Positions 1-9,404 are shown, numbered from the stretch's first letter. The stretch is 64,000 nucleotides of DNA from Metabacillus dongyingensis (GCF_019933155.2 NZ_CP082944.1:2172001-2236000), one strand, 5' to 3'. Numbers and translations are program-made. The notes: a model not told the origin generated them from the letters alone.

Positions 1-320
1 CTGGACCATCTGAAAAAGTACTCCCTGGAGATACGCTTGAAGCGACAATATCGCTTGGTCCGGAACCAATGCCAATTCAAAAAGTGAAGAAAACGATTGA
101 AATTCCTTATCCGCCAGAGCTTGCAGGACAGCCAGCCGAGGTTAGTATTAACATAGATGATGCAGAGCATTCTATTTCAGATGTGTATGATAAGTTTACG
201 ACCACTGAAACCACTACGCGTGAAATAGAATTTTCAATTGCTCCTGATGAGAAAGCTTTTTATCAGGTAATCATCGACAATAGGGTAGTGAAATCTGAAA
301 TTATTCCATACCCTGAGTAA
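1..320 (+). CDS. prkC: Ser/Thr protein kinase PrkC, C-terminal fragment
   Basis: This is the 3' end of a gene that begins outside the window; the frame is open from base 3 and stops at 318-320, leaving about 105 residues. It first shows the end of a PASTA repeat (EATISLGP), then a beta-rich C-terminal domain that would lie outside the cell. The kinase domain and membrane segment are not visible. In Bacillus, PrkC is a membrane kinase whose PASTA repeats sense cell-wall fragments. It is followed by rsgA, as in B. subtilis, and the RsgA (CpgA) GTPase is a known PrkC substrate. The identification rests on the PASTA end and the gene order. Confidence 0.85.
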   Translation, partial: GPSEKVLPGDTLEATISLGPEPMPIQKVKKTIEIPYPPELAGQPAEVSINIDDAEHSISDVYDKFTTTETTTREIEFSIAPDEKAFYQVIIDNRVVKSEIIPYPE

Positions 321-348
321 TTGTCTGCAGTAATCAAGGAGGAAATGT

Positions 349-1233
349 ATGCCTAAAGGCAAAATTATTAAAGCGTTAAGCGGATTCTATTATTGTCTTG
401 ACGGAGAGCGGACGATCCAGTGCCGCGGCCGCGGTGTTTTCCGTAAAAACAAAGTAACACCGCTCGTTGGAGACGAAGTCATTTACGATTATGAAAATGA
501 ACGTGAAGGCACTATTCAGGAGGTACTGGACCGGAAAAACGAGCTTGTTCGTCCTCCGATTGCAAATGTCGATCAGGCCATCCTTGTTTTTTCTGCTGTT
601 GAGCCTGATTTCAGCACGGTGCTTCTTGACCGCTTTTTAGTCCTTATTGAATCGAATGATATTGAGCCGATTATTTGCATCAGCAAAACGGATCTAATTG
701 AAGACGAAAAACAGAAGAATGAAATTTTAGCCTATGCGGATGATTACCGCAAAATGGGATATGAAGTGAGACTGACTTCTACACTTGAGGCTGATGGCAT
801 CGCCGAACTGCTGCCATTGTTAAATGACCGCATCTCTGTATTTGCCGGACAGTCCGGTGTTGGAAAATCATCTCTTTTAAATGTGCTGCGCCCTGAACTT
901 GCCCTTAAAACCAGTGACATCTCCTCTCACTTGGGACGCGGAAAGCATACGACAAGACATGTAGAGCTTATTCCAGTCGGTTCCGGATTAGTGGCAGATA
1001 CGCCAGGCTTTAGTTCACTGGAATTCATGAATATTGAAGCAGAAGATCTGTCTTATTGTTTTCCGGAAATGAGAGAAAGAAGCGATCAATGCAAATTCAG
1101 AGCCTGTACACATGTGTCAGAACCAAAATGCGCGGTTAAGACAGCAGTGGAAAATGGGGAAATCCCGAAATACCGGTATGACCATTATTTGAGCTTTATT
1201 GAAGAAATTAAGGATAGAAAGCCGAGGTACTAA
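349..1233 (+). CDS. rsgA: Ribosome small-subunit-dependent GTPase RsgA (YloQ/CpgA)
   Basis: 294 residues, the usual length. It is a circularly permuted GTPase that checks late 30S subunit maturation. An N-terminal OB-fold (about residues 1-70) is followed by the G4 motif SKTD (112-115), then the P-loop GQSGVGKS (167-174), G3 DTPG (217-220) and a C-terminal zinc knuckle with C248, C253, H255 and C261. That G4-G1-G3 order is diagnostic of the permuted family. A GGAGGAAA Shine-Dalgarno precedes the ATG, and rpe follows after 2 nt, so the two genes are probably translated from one message. Confidence 0.96.
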   Translation: MPKGKIIKALSGFYYCLDGERTIQCRGRGVFRKNKVTPLVGDEVIYDYENEREGTIQEVLDRKNELVRPPIANVDQAILVFSAVEPDFSTVLLDRFLVLIESNDIEPIICISKTDLIEDEKQKNEILAYADDYRKMGYEVRLTSTLEADGIAELLPLLNDRISVFAGQSGVGKSSLLNVLRPELALKTSDISSHLGRGKHTTRHVELIPVGSGLVADTPGFSSLEFMNIEAEDLSYCFPEMRERSDQCKFRACTHVSEPKCAVKTAVENGEIPKYRYDHYLSFIEEIKDRKPRY

Positions 1234-1235
1234 CC

Positions 1236-1883
1236 ATGATTAAAATTGCACCATCGATTCTTTCAGCTGATTTTTCCCGCCTTGGAGCAGAAATTGAAGA
1301 TGTTGAAAGAGGGGGAGCGGATTATATTCATGTCGATGTGATGGATGGGCATTTTGTACCTAACATCACAATCGGTCCTCTGATTGTCGACGCAATCAGA
1401 CCGGTGACAAAGCTCCCTTTAGATGTTCATTTAATGATTGAGAATCCTGACGCTTTCATTGGTACATTTGCTAAAATGGGAGCGGATATCATTTCTGTTC
1501 ACGCAGAAGCATGTCCTCATTTACACCGGACCATTCAGCTTATTAAGTCTGAAGGTGTAAAAGCAGGGGTTGTACTTAATCCCCATACACCGGCAGATGT
1601 CATTAAGCATGTTCTCGATGACCTTGATCTGGTTCTTCTTATGACAGTGAACCCCGGGTTCGGCGGCCAATCTTTTATTCATTCTGTCCTGCCGAAAATT
1701 ACGGAAGTAGCAAAAATGGTGAAGGAACGCGGGCTGCAGACGGAGATTGAAGTAGATGGCGGAGTAAATGCAGAAACAGCTATGCTTTGTATAGAAGCAG
1801 GAGCAAATGTGCTGGTAGCAGGTTCAGCCATATACAATCAGCCTGACCGCATGAAAGCGATACGTGAAATAAGAAACGCTTAA
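1236..1883 (+). CDS. rpe: Ribulose-phosphate 3-epimerase
   Basis: 215 residues, a single TIM barrel. It interconverts ribulose 5-phosphate and xylulose 5-phosphate in the pentose phosphate pathway. Family motifs are visible: the N-terminal APSILSADF, the metal-binding [12 protein letters not shown], and the phosphate-binding VDGGVN near the C-terminus. It starts 2 nt after rsgA, and its stop codon abuts a strong intrinsic terminator, so it closes the prkC-rsgA-rpe transcription unit. Confidence 0.96.
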   Translation: MIKIAPSILSADFSRLGAEIEDVERGGADYIHVDVMDGHFVPNITIGPLIVDAIRPVTKLPLDVHLMIENPDAFIGTFAKMGADIISVHAEACPHLHRTIQLIKSEGVKAGVVLNPHTPADVIKHVLDDLDLVLLMTVNPGFGGQSFIHSVLPKITEVAKMVKERGLQTEIEVDGGVNAETAMLCIEAGANVLVAGSAIYNQPDRMKAIREIRNA

Positions 1884-1908
1884 GAACCGCTTTTGCGGTT
1901 CTTTTTTT
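1883..1908 (+). terminator. Rho-independent terminator after rpe
   Basis: Perfect 8-bp stem AGAACCGC / GCGGTTCT with a TTTT loop (1883-1902), followed directly by a T-run to 1908. It overlaps the end of the rpe stop codon. Confidence 0.9.
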
Positions 1909-1979
1909 AAGAATTCAATCGATAAAAAAATAAATCATAATAATATTATGTAAATTAGAAACAAGCAAGGATGAATGAA

Positions 1980-2621
1980 ATGAAATCAATTTACATTGTT
2001 GCAGGCGGACCGAAAAAGTATATACCATCCTTAACCAGATATGATGCGGATCCTGTTATCTGGATTGGTGTCGACAGGGGAGTTATCTACCTCCAGGAAG
2101 CAGGCATTGCACCTGCCAGAGCATTTGGCGACTTTGATTCTATTACAGATCAAGAACGTGAGAATTTATCAAAATCGTCTCTCCATATAGACTTATTTCC
2201 CTCAGAAAAAGATCAAACTGATACGGAGATTGCTTTAGAATGGGCAATTTTACGGGAACCTGATGAAATTCTTCTTTTTGGTTCAACCGGGGGAAGACTC
2301 GATCATTTTCTTGCCAATACGCAGCTGCTTGCAAAGTACCCGGATGCACCGATTAAGATCATTGATCATACGAATGAAATTACAGTGCACCTGCCAGGCA
2401 CTTATAAGGTCGTGAGAGAAAGCAGTCATCCGTATATTTCGTTTCTTCCTGTAAGCGGGGAAGTAAAAGGCATAACCCTTGAGGGCTTCAAATATCATCT
2501 GTCAAATTGTCATATTAAGCTTGGCTCTACATTATGTATTAGTAATGAACTTATTCTTTCGTTCGGTACTTTTTCATTTGAGCAAGGCATATTAATGATG
2601 GTAAGAAGTACTGATGAATAA
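1980..2621 (+). CDS. thiN: Thiamine pyrophosphokinase
   Basis: 213 residues from the chosen start. It transfers pyrophosphate from ATP to thiamine to make thiamine diphosphate. Visible motifs are the N-terminal IYIVAGGP, GDFDSI, the TDTEIAL stretch and GSTGGRLDH. An in-frame ATG lies upstream at 1971, but the AAGG at 1967-1970 is too close to it and is well spaced (9 nt) from the ATG at 1980, which also matches the family N-terminus. It has the same position as in B. subtilis (rpe-thiN-spoVM). Confidence 0.92.
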   Translation: MKSIYIVAGGPKKYIPSLTRYDADPVIWIGVDRGVIYLQEAGIAPARAFGDFDSITDQERENLSKSSLHIDLFPSEKDQTDTEIALEWAILREPDEILLFGSTGGRLDHFLANTQLLAKYPDAPIKIIDHTNEITVHLPGTYKVVRESSHPYISFLPVSGEVKGITLEGFKYHLSNCHIKLGSTLCISNELILSFGTFSFEQGILMMVRSTDE

Positions 2622-2632
2622 CTTCTGGAGCG

Positions 2633-2658
2633 TTTTTTAAACTATGATGTTTAAAAAA
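2633..2658. repeat. Perfect A/T-rich inverted repeat between thiN and spoVM
   Basis: Ten-base arms TTTTTTAAAC and GTTTAAAAAA flank a 6-base loop, TATGAT. The stem holds only one G-C pair, so it would be a weak terminator. It lies 12 bases past the thiN stop and about 100 bases upstream of spoVM. Function is unknown: it could be a weak bidirectional terminator or a protein-binding palindrome. Confidence 0.6.
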
Positions 2659-2681
2659 ATAATCGGGGCTGCACTGCTTCG

Positions 2682-2689
2682 CATACGAT
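2682..2689 (+). promoter_or_regulatory. Candidate sigma-E -10 element upstream of spoVM
   Basis: CATACGAT resembles the sigma-E -10 consensus (CATACAnT). B. subtilis spoVM is transcribed by sigma-E in the mother cell. No convincing sigma-E -35 is seen at the required 13-15 bp spacing, so the call is tentative. Confidence 0.3.
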
Positions 2690-2760
2690 GAAGAATGGAG
2701 AAAATCAGATCCGCTGAATCTTTCATCATCATTTTGAACGAATGGCTGAGGAGGGAAAGT

Positions 2761-2841
2761 ATGAAATTTTATACGATCAAATTACCGAAGTTTTTAGGTG
2801 GCATCGTTCGGGCGATGCTGGGCTCGTTTAAAAAAGATTAA
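2761..2841 (+). CDS. spoVM: Sporulation peptide SpoVM
   Basis: A 26-residue peptide beginning MKFYTIKLPKFL and ending GSFKKD. From memory it is identical to B. subtilis SpoVM except for a conservative Lys at position 24. SpoVM is an amphipathic helix that inserts into the convex forespore membrane and anchors SpoIVA, so starting coat assembly; it is also an FtsH substrate. A strong Shine-Dalgarno (GAGGAGGG) precedes the ATG. Its presence shows the organism makes endospores. The gene is short enough to be missed by length-filtered gene finding. Confidence 0.96.
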   Translation: MKFYTIKLPKFLGGIVRAMLGSFKKD

Positions 2842-2880
2842 GAGCAGAAGCAAAGCGCCCTGGTCATTCAGGTAAAATAG

Positions 2881-2923
2881 AAAATGGCCTAAGAAGGCGC
2901 TTTTTGCCTTTTTAGGTCATTTT
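2881..2923 (+). terminator. Terminator after spoVM
   Basis: Long stem: AAAATGGCCTAA at 2881-2892 pairs with TTAGGTCATTTT at 2912-2923 with one G-T pair, and an inner AAGGC / GCCTT stem forms within it. It lies about 40 nt after the spoVM stop. Confidence 0.7.
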
Positions 2924-2941
2924 GGAATCTTTAAGAATATA

Positions 2942-2972
2942 AAAAAAGCACCGCCTTTTAGCAGTGCTTTTT
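2942..2972. terminator. Bidirectional terminator between spoVM and rpmB
   Basis: AAAAAAGCAC at 2942-2951 pairs with GTGCTTTTTT at 2963-2972. The stem is flanked by an A-run on one side and a T-run on the other, so it can end transcription from both strands. It lies about 80 nt beyond the rpmB stop and is the natural rpmB terminator. Confidence 0.8.
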
Positions 2973-3049
2973 TCATATGTTTTAAATCCCGTCCTGAATT
3001 CGTTCAAAAATCTATAGAAATGAACGGGTCAAAAGCTTAAAGCTTTTGA

Positions 3050-3295
<246 letters not shown>

Positions 3296-3312
3296 TCATG
3301 AGATACTTTAAT

Positions 3313-3341
3313 AATTTATCACAACTCCTTTCGGAATGCAA
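3313..3341 (-). promoter_or_regulatory. Candidate sigma-A promoter of rpmB
   Basis: On the minus strand TTGCAT (3336-3341), a 17-nt spacer and TAAATT (3313-3318) form a plausible promoter, leaving a leader of about 65 nt before rpmB. Confidence 0.5.
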
Positions 3342-3515
3342 TAGTTCTTGCTTTTGCTTTCAAGAATTTTTCCTTGACATACATGGATATTTCAGGCTGA
3401 ATTATACTATAGGGTAAGATTACCCGTGGCAGCGCTTTAGAATCACTTTTAAAAATCTCTTGTATATAGTAAAATAGCTTTAGCCTATGCGAACAATACC
3501 AAAGGGGGAACAATC

Positions 3516-3878
3516 ATGTCCATTGAGATGAAAACAAAGTACGGACAAATTGACATATCCAACGAAGTCATTGCAACGGTTGCAGGCGGTGCAGCAATTG
3601 ACTGTTATGGCATTGTCGGAATGGCATCAAAAAATCAGATCAAAGACGGCATCACTGAGATCTTAAGAAAAGAAAATTTCAGCCGCGGAGTTATTGTCCG
3701 TCAGGAAGAAGATCATATCAATATTGATATGTACATTATCGTCAGCTACGGAACTAAAATCTCTGAAGTGGCTCATAATGTTCAAACGAAAGTAAAGTAC
3801 ACACTGGATAAAACAGTTGGACTAGCTGTTGATTCAGTCAATATTTTTGTTCAGAGTGTTCGTGTAACGAACCCGTAG
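3516..3878 (+). CDS. yloU: Asp23/Gls24-family envelope protein YloU
   Basis: 120 residues matching the alkaline-shock protein 23 family, with the typical VIATVAGGAAIDCYGIVGM near the N-terminus and VNIFVQSVRV at the C-terminus. Family members are small cytosolic or membrane-associated proteins linked to envelope homeostasis; the biochemical activity is unsettled. AAAGGGGG serves as Shine-Dalgarno. fakA follows after 17 nt, the conserved yloU-yloV pair of Firmicutes, suggesting a joint role at the membrane. Confidence 0.92.
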   Translation: MSIEMKTKYGQIDISNEVIATVAGGAAIDCYGIVGMASKNQIKDGITEILRKENFSRGVIVRQEEDHINIDMYIIVSYGTKISEVAHNVQTKVKYTLDKTVGLAVDSVNIFVQSVRVTNP

Positions 3879-3895
3879 TAAGGAGGAAAAAGTCC

Positions 3896-5572
3896 GTGTC
3901 AATTACAACTTTAGATGGAAAACGTTTTGCGGAAATGATTTTGCAGGGAGCAGGTCACCTGTCAAACAATGCAAAATACGTTGATGCATTAAACGTTTTT
4001 CCTGTTCCGGATGGAGATACTGGAACAAATATGAACCTTTCGATGACCTCAGGTGCAAAAGAGGTTAAAAATAATGTTTCTGAACACATTGGAAAGGTCG
4101 GTGCAGCACTCTCAAAAGGCCTTTTAATGGGAGCGCGCGGGAATTCGGGTGTTATACTGTCCCAGCTGTTCAGAGGCTTCTCAAAAGCGATCGAATCAAA
4201 AAGCGCGATTACAAGCGCTGATTTTGCAAATGCGCTTCAGGCTGGTGTCAACACTGCTTATAAAGCGGTTATGAAACCCGTTGAAGGTACGATTTTAACA
4301 GTTGCCAAAGATTCTGCCAAAAAAGCGGTTGATACAATTGAAGCTGATTCATCTATTTCAATTGATCAATTAATGGAAGCGATTTTAACAGAAGCTAAAG
4401 CATCTTTAGATAGAACGCCGGATTTATTGCCTGTACTTAAAGAGGTCGGAGTAGTCGACAGCGGCGGACAGGGTCTTGTATTTGTATATGAAGGTTTTCT
4501 TGCTGAGCTGAGAGGCGAAAAAGTGTCAAATATTAAGGTTACTGCTTCGATGACTGATCTTGTGAGTGCTGAACATCATAAAAGTGTAGCTTCCCACATC
4601 AATACTGAAGACATTGAATTTGGCTACTGTACAGAATTCATGGTGCGGTTTGAAGATGACAAAGACGCTTTTACTGAGGAAACGTTCAGACAGGATTTAA
4701 GCGAGCATGGTGATTCTTTATTAGTCATTGCTGATGATGAAATCGTTAAAGTACATATTCACGCAGAATATCCTGGACAGGTTTTAACATATGCCCAGCG
4801 TTATGGAAGCCTGATCAACATGAAAATTGAAAACATGCGCCAGCAGCATACAAGCTTGCTTGATAACGTCCCGTCTATGCCTGCGGCTGAACCTGTTTCC
4901 AAAAAGAAAGAAAAACAAAAATACGGGATCGTTGCCGTGACAATGGGGAAAGGCATTGCTGATCTTTTCAGAAGCATCGGCTCACATTCTGTCATTGAAG
5001 GCGGACAAACGATGAACCCAAGCACAGAGGATATTGTTCAGGCCATTAAAGATGTTCATGCAGAGAATGTCATTATCCTGCCTAACAATTCAAACATTGT
5101 CATGGCTGCTCAGCAGGCGGCATCTGTTGTTGATGATCACGTAATCGTTATTCCTTCAAAAACAGTGCCTCAAGGAATGGCAGCAATGCTTGCCTTCAAT
5201 CCTTCAGCATCTGCTGAAGACAATGAAGAAATCATGAAGGACGCTCTGGGCTCTGTCAAGACAGGTCAAATTACGTACGCTGTCCGCGATACGAATATTG
5301 ACGGTCTTGATATTGAAAAGGGCGATTTTATGGGAATCGCAAATGGCAAAATTGTATCAAAGGACACAAACCAATTAGCCTCTGCGAAAAAACTTCTTGA
5401 AACCATGATTTCTGAAGATGATGAAATTCTAACAATTCTTCAAGGTGAAGATGCTGCTGATGATGAATTGCAGAAATTGGTGCAATTCATCGAAGAAAAA
5501 TATACAGAAATAGAAGTAGAAGTTCATAAAGGTGAACAGCCTTTATATTCTTACATCTTTTCAATTGAATAG
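3896..5572 (+). CDS. fakA: Fatty acid kinase catalytic subunit FakA (YloV)
   Basis: 558 residues with a GTG start behind AAGGAGG. The N-terminal DhaL/DAK2-type ATP-binding domain carries NVFPVPDGDTGTNM and GARGNSGVILSQ; a middle domain and a C-terminal FakA-type domain follow. FakA phosphorylates exogenous fatty acids held by FakB (DegV-family) proteins, giving acyl-phosphate for phospholipid synthesis through PlsX/PlsY. It is transcribed with yloU and ends at a terminator-like hairpin. Confidence 0.93.
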   Translation: MSITTLDGKRFAEMILQGAGHLSNNAKYVDALNVFPVPDGDTGTNMNLSMTSGAKEVKNNVSEHIGKVGAALSKGLLMGARGNSGVILSQLFRGFSKAIESKSAITSADFANALQAGVNTAYKAVMKPVEGTILTVAKDSAKKAVDTIEADSSISIDQLMEAILTEAKASLDRTPDLLPVLKEVGVVDSGGQGLVFVYEGFLAELRGEKVSNIKVTASMTDLVSAEHHKSVASHINTEDIEFGYCTEFMVRFEDDKDAFTEETFRQDLSEHGDSLLVIADDEIVKVHIHAEYPGQVLTYAQRYGSLINMKIENMRQQHTSLLDNVPSMPAAEPVSKKKEKQKYGIVAVTMGKGIADLFRSIGSHSVIEGGQTMNPSTEDIVQAIKDVHAENVIILPNNSNIVMAAQQAASVVDDHVIVIPSKTVPQGMAAMLAFNPSASAEDNEEIMKDALGSVKTGQITYAVRDTNIDGLDIEKGDFMGIANGKIVSKDTNQLASAKKLLETMISEDDEILTILQGEDAADDELQKLVQFIEEKYTEIEVEVHKGEQPLYSYIFSIE

Positions 5573-5583
5573 TACAATAAAAG

Positions 5584-5610
5584 TAGAAGGGGTTCCCCCT
5601 TCTATTTCTT
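5584..5610 (+). terminator. Terminator after fakA
   Basis: Perfect 9-bp stem TAGAAGGGG / CCCCTTCTA (5584-5604) with a 3-nt loop, followed by a short T-rich tail. It starts about 11 nt after the fakA stop. Confidence 0.8.
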
Positions 5611-5758
5611 ATGTAAGCTGAAATTTCATAAGCTTTCCTTATCTTTCTTTTTTCCAGTATGATTACGTTTTCGCAATGGGTCATTTTCTGGTAAACTGAG
5701 ATTTGCAGGGGAGTTTTAGATTTTGTCAGTAACTTTTTTCAAAGCTTAGGGGGATTTT

Positions 5759-6421
5759 ATGAAATATAGAAGTGTATTTGATATCATTGGACCCATTATG
5801 ATCGGTCCGTCAAGCTCGCATACAGCGGGGGCTGCAAGAATCGGGAGAGTGGCACGGAGCCTGTTTGGAAGAGAGCCGAAGTGGGCGGCTATTTCGTTTT
5901 ACGGCTCGTTTGCCAAAACCTTTAAAGGACATGGCACAGATGTAGCCATTATCGGCGGATTGCTTGATTTTGACACATTTGATGAAAGAATAAAAACATC
6001 TTTAGAGATTGCAGATCAAAAAGGAATGAAAGTAACCTTCACTGAAGAAGAAGCCATAACCGATCATCCGAATACAGCACGTGTCATCATTGGCGACGAT
6101 CAAGGCCAGCTGGAGCTTGTGGGTATCTCGATCGGCGGCGGCAAAATTGAAATTACTGAACTGAACGGATTTGAATTAAAATTATCAGGAAATCATCCTG
6201 CCATATTAGTTGTACACAATGACCGTTTTGGCGCCATTGCAGCTGTAGCTAATGTTCTGGCGAAATATGCGATTAATATCGGCCATATGAATGTAGCACG
6301 AAAGGAAAAAGGCAAGCTTGCTTTAATGACAATTGAAGTAGATCAAAACATTGATACTGCTGTACTGGATGAACTTAAAACACTGCCGAATATTCTTCAA
6401 GTAACGAAAATAGCAGATTAA
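5759..6421 (+). CDS. sdaAB: L-serine dehydratase, iron-sulfur type, beta subunit
   Basis: 220 residues. The start, YRSVFDIIGPIMIGPSSSHTAGA, is the serine-dehydratase beta-chain signature. The C-terminus (from about residue 148) is an ACT domain (AILVVHNDRFGAIAAVANVL), a regulatory fold that usually binds amino acids. With SdaAA it deaminates L-serine to pyruvate and ammonia. A GGGGGA Shine-Dalgarno is present. In many bacteria the subunits are fused; here they are split, as in B. subtilis. Confidence 0.95.
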   Translation: MKYRSVFDIIGPIMIGPSSSHTAGAARIGRVARSLFGREPKWAAISFYGSFAKTFKGHGTDVAIIGGLLDFDTFDERIKTSLEIADQKGMKVTFTEEEAITDHPNTARVIIGDDQGQLELVGISIGGGKIEITELNGFELKLSGNHPAILVVHNDRFGAIAAVANVLAKYAINIGHMNVARKEKGKLALMTIEVDQNIDTAVLDELKTLPNILQVTKIAD

Positions 6422-6457
6422 GCTGAAAGAAGCAGTGATGTGACTGGGGGAAAGAAT

Positions 6458-7348
6458 ATGTTTCGAAATGTAGCAGAACTAATCGAACTTGCAGAAAGCA
6501 AGGGCGTTAAAATAGCAGAAATTATGATTCAGCAGGAAATGGAAATGACCGGAAGAACACGCGAACAAATTTTGTCCATGATGGATCAGAATTTAACGGT
6601 GATGGAACAAGCTGTTGAAAAGGGACTTGCCGGGGTGAAATCTCATTCAGGGCTGACTGGCGGGGACGCTGTTCTTATGCAGGCCTATATCCAAAAGGGT
6701 AAATTCCTTTCTGGAGAAATTATTTTGGATGCCGTCAGTAAAGCGGTTGCAACCAACGAAGTAAATGCTGCTATGGGAACAATCTGCGCAACTCCTACTG
6801 CAGGATCAGCGGGCGTTGTTCCAGGTACTCTTTTTGCTGTAAAAGCTAAGTTAAATCCAAGCAGAGAACAAATGATTGATTTTTTATTTACGTCTGGTGC
6901 TTTTGGATTTGTTGTTGCAAATAATGCATCTATTTCTGGAGCTGCAGGGGGCTGTCAGGCTGAAGTCGGATCTGCTTCAGGCATGGCTGCAGCTGCCATA
7001 ACGGAAATGGCAGGCGGCACACCTAGTCAGGCCGCAGAGGCAATGGCTATTACTCTGAAAAATATGCTCGGACTAGTTTGTGATCCGGTAGCCGGTTTAG
7101 TAGAAGTTCCGTGCGTAAAAAGAAATGCTATGGGTGCAGCAAATGCAATGATCGCTGCTGACATGGCTTTAGCAGGCATTACGAGCCGCATACCATGTGA
7201 TGAAGTAATCGATGCGATGTTCCGCATTGGTCAATCCATGCCGACTGCCCTTAAAGAAACAGCGCAGGGAGGACTCGCGGCAACTCCAACCGGCCGTGAA
7301 CTCGAGGCGAAAATTTTTGGGATCCCGCTTGATGAACGCGGACAATAA
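6458..7348 (+). CDS. sdaAA: L-serine dehydratase, iron-sulfur type, alpha subunit
   Basis: 296 residues from the ATG at 6458, which has GGGGGAA upstream and matches the family start MFRNV; an in-frame GTG at 6440 has no such support. This is the catalytic subunit that holds an oxygen-labile 4Fe-4S cluster. Likely ligands are the conserved cysteines in AAGGCQAE, GLVCDPVAG and VEVPCVKRN. It acts with SdaAB just upstream (36-nt gap). Its last 17 nt overlap the start of recG. Confidence 0.94.
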   Translation: MFRNVAELIELAESKGVKIAEIMIQQEMEMTGRTREQILSMMDQNLTVMEQAVEKGLAGVKSHSGLTGGDAVLMQAYIQKGKFLSGEIILDAVSKAVATNEVNAAMGTICATPTAGSAGVVPGTLFAVKAKLNPSREQMIDFLFTSGAFGFVVANNASISGAAGGCQAEVGSASGMAAAAITEMAGGTPSQAAEAMAITLKNMLGLVCDPVAGLVEVPCVKRNAMGAANAMIAADMALAGITSRIPCDEVIDAMFRIGQSMPTALKETAQGGLAATPTGRELEAKIFGIPLDERGQ

Positions 7349-9386
7349 TCTCTTGCAGCCTGTCGGTGCCGTAAAGGGGATAGGGGCGGAGTCTGAAGAG
7401 ATCTTAAATGGAATGGGCATTTATACAGTAAAAGACTTAATTGAATATTTGCCATATCGTTATGAAGATTATCGCCTGAAGGACTTAGCGGAAGTACAGC
7501 ATGATGAACGAGTGACAGTCGAGGGGAAGGTTCATAGTGAACCTTCTCTTGCCTTTTTCGGCAAAAAGAAATCAAGGCTGACTGTTCGGGTTCTCGTTGG
7601 AAGATATTTAATCAGCGCCGTATTTTTTAACCGCCCATATTACAAAAAGAAGCTGGAGCTGCAGTCCACGATTACCATTTCAGGGAAATGGGACAAACAC
7701 CGGCAGACGATTTCCGTCAGCGAAATTGTATTTGGTCCTCAGGCAAAACAGCATGAAATAGAACCGGTGTACTCTGTTAAAGAAAAGATAACAGTCAAAA
7801 CGATGAGAAAGTTCATTAATCAGGCATTGAGTCAATACGCTTCTGGCATAACGGATATGATTCCTGAGCAGCTGATGTCTGCCTATCGTCTGCCGCCAAA
7901 AAAAGAGGCAATTTTTACGATGCATCATCCACTGAAGCATGAGGATTTAAAGCATGCAAGAAGATATTTTGTCTATGAAGAATTCCTACTATTCCAACTG
8001 AAAATGCAGGCTCTGCGAAAATTTCAGCGGGAGCAGTCGCATGGAATTATCCATCAGTACGATCCATTGCAATTAGAAGGATTTACGGAATCACTTCCAT
8101 TTCCGCTAACAAATGCTCAACAAAGGGTTGTCAGTGAAATTTTAACCGACATGAAGTCAAATTACCGCATGAATCGCCTTCTTCAGGGAGATGTAGGCTC
8201 AGGTAAAACAGTAGTTGCGGCCATTGCCATGTATGCCGCTCATTTATCCGGATATCAAGCTGCCCTGATGGTTCCGACGGAAATTTTGGCAGAACAGCAT
8301 GCAGAATCACTTGCTCAAACCTTCAGCAGCTTCCCTGTCACTGTCGCCTTGCTGACTAGTTCAGTGAAAGGGAAAAAAAGAAGAGAATTGCTGAAGAGAG
8401 TTGCAGATGGTGAGATCCAATTTATAGTCGGAACACACGCCCTGATTCAGCAGGATGTCCATTTTGCAAAGCTTGGACTTGTTATTACAGATGAACAGCA
8501 TCGCTTTGGTGTTGAGCAGAGAAAAGTGCTTCGGGCTAAAGGAGAAAATCCGGATGTCCTGTTTATGACAGCTACTCCAATTCCAAGAACGCTTGCCATC
8601 ACGGCATTTGGCGAAATGGATGTCTCTGTGATCGACGAACTTCCGGCTGGCCGAAAACAAATTGAAACGTATTGGGTGAAGCACGAAATGCTGGACCGCA
8701 TTCTTCGTTTTATTCATAAAGAGCTTCAGGCTGGAAGACAGGCTTATGTTATCTGTCCCCTTATCGAAGAGTCGGATAAGCTTGATGTTCAGAATGCAAT
8801 CGATGTTCACAGCACCCTCGTTCATTTTTACAAAGACAAATGGAATGTAGGACTGATGCATGGCAGACTGACAAGTGCTGAAAAAGATGAAGTGATGAGA
8901 GAGTTCAGTGAAAACCGGGTTCAAATTTTGGTTTCGACAACGGTTGTTGAAGTAGGAGTCAATGTACCTAACGCGACTGTTATGATGATTTATGATGCAG
9001 AGCGCTTCGGACTTTCACAGCTCCATCAATTAAGAGGACGAGTAGGAAGAGGAAGTTCACAGTCATACTGTATCCTGCTTGCTGATCCGAAATCAGAAAC
9101 CGGCAAAGAACGCATGCGGGTTATGACAGAAACAGCGGATGGCTTTGAGCTGTCAGAGAAAGATCTTGAACTTAGGGGCCCGGGAGATTTTTTTGGAAGA
9201 AAGCAAAGCGGTATGCCTGAGTTTAAAGTGGCTGATATGGTACATGATTACCGTGCGCTTGAAACGGCCCGGAGTGATGCGGCAAAGCTCGTACAATCCG
9301 AAGCTTTCTGGCAGTCGAATGATTACAGGGAGCTCAGAGAGTATCTGGAAAAAACGGGTGTTGTTGATGGTGATAAATTAGATTAA
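7332..9386 (+). CDS. recG: ATP-dependent DNA helicase RecG
   Basis: 684 residues starting MNADNNLLQP at 7332; the longer upstream frame reads antisense-like sequence inside sdaAA and is not homologous. RecG remodels stalled replication forks and branch-migrates Holliday junctions. It shows the N-terminal wedge/OB domain, Walker A GDVGSGKT, Walker B DEQHRFGV, the TATPIPRT motif III, and the C-terminal helicase half (STTVVEVGVNVPNA, QLRGRVGRG). It overlaps sdaAA by 17 nt, suggesting translational coupling. Confidence 0.96.
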   Translation: MNADNNLLQPVGAVKGIGAESEEILNGMGIYTVKDLIEYLPYRYEDYRLKDLAEVQHDERVTVEGKVHSEPSLAFFGKKKSRLTVRVLVGRYLISAVFFNRPYYKKKLELQSTITISGKWDKHRQTISVSEIVFGPQAKQHEIEPVYSVKEKITVKTMRKFINQALSQYASGITDMIPEQLMSAYRLPPKKEAIFTMHHPLKHEDLKHARRYFVYEEFLLFQLKMQALRKFQREQSHGIIHQYDPLQLEGFTESLPFPLTNAQQRVVSEILTDMKSNYRMNRLLQGDVGSGKTVVAAIAMYAAHLSGYQAALMVPTEILAEQHAESLAQTFSSFPVTVALLTSSVKGKKRRELLKRVADGEIQFIVGTHALIQQDVHFAKLGLVITDEQHRFGVEQRKVLRAKGENPDVLFMTATPIPRTLAITAFGEMDVSVIDELPAGRKQIETYWVKHEMLDRILRFIHKELQAGRQAYVICPLIEESDKLDVQNAIDVHSTLVHFYKDKWNVGLMHGRLTSAEKDEVMREFSENRVQILVSTTVVEVGVNVPNATVMMIYDAERFGLSQLHQLRGRVGRGSSQSYCILLADPKSETGKERMRVMTETADGFELSEKDLELRGPGDFFGRKQSGMPEFKVADMVHDYRALETARSDAAKLVQSEAFWQSNDYRELREYLEKTGVVDGDKLD

Positions 9387-9404
9387 TAGAATACGAAAAC
9401 ATAG

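Noticed and set aside
3374..3408. TTGACA and TATACT upstream of yloU as a promoter
   Set aside because: The boxes are 23 nt apart, far beyond 16-18 nt, and no better pairing is found at either hexamer. The yloU promoter remains unassigned.
8361..8924. 187-codon open frame on the minus strand inside recG
   Set aside because: It is antisense to the conserved helicase core of recG, has no ribosome site and no family motifs; the composition is that of a shadow frame.
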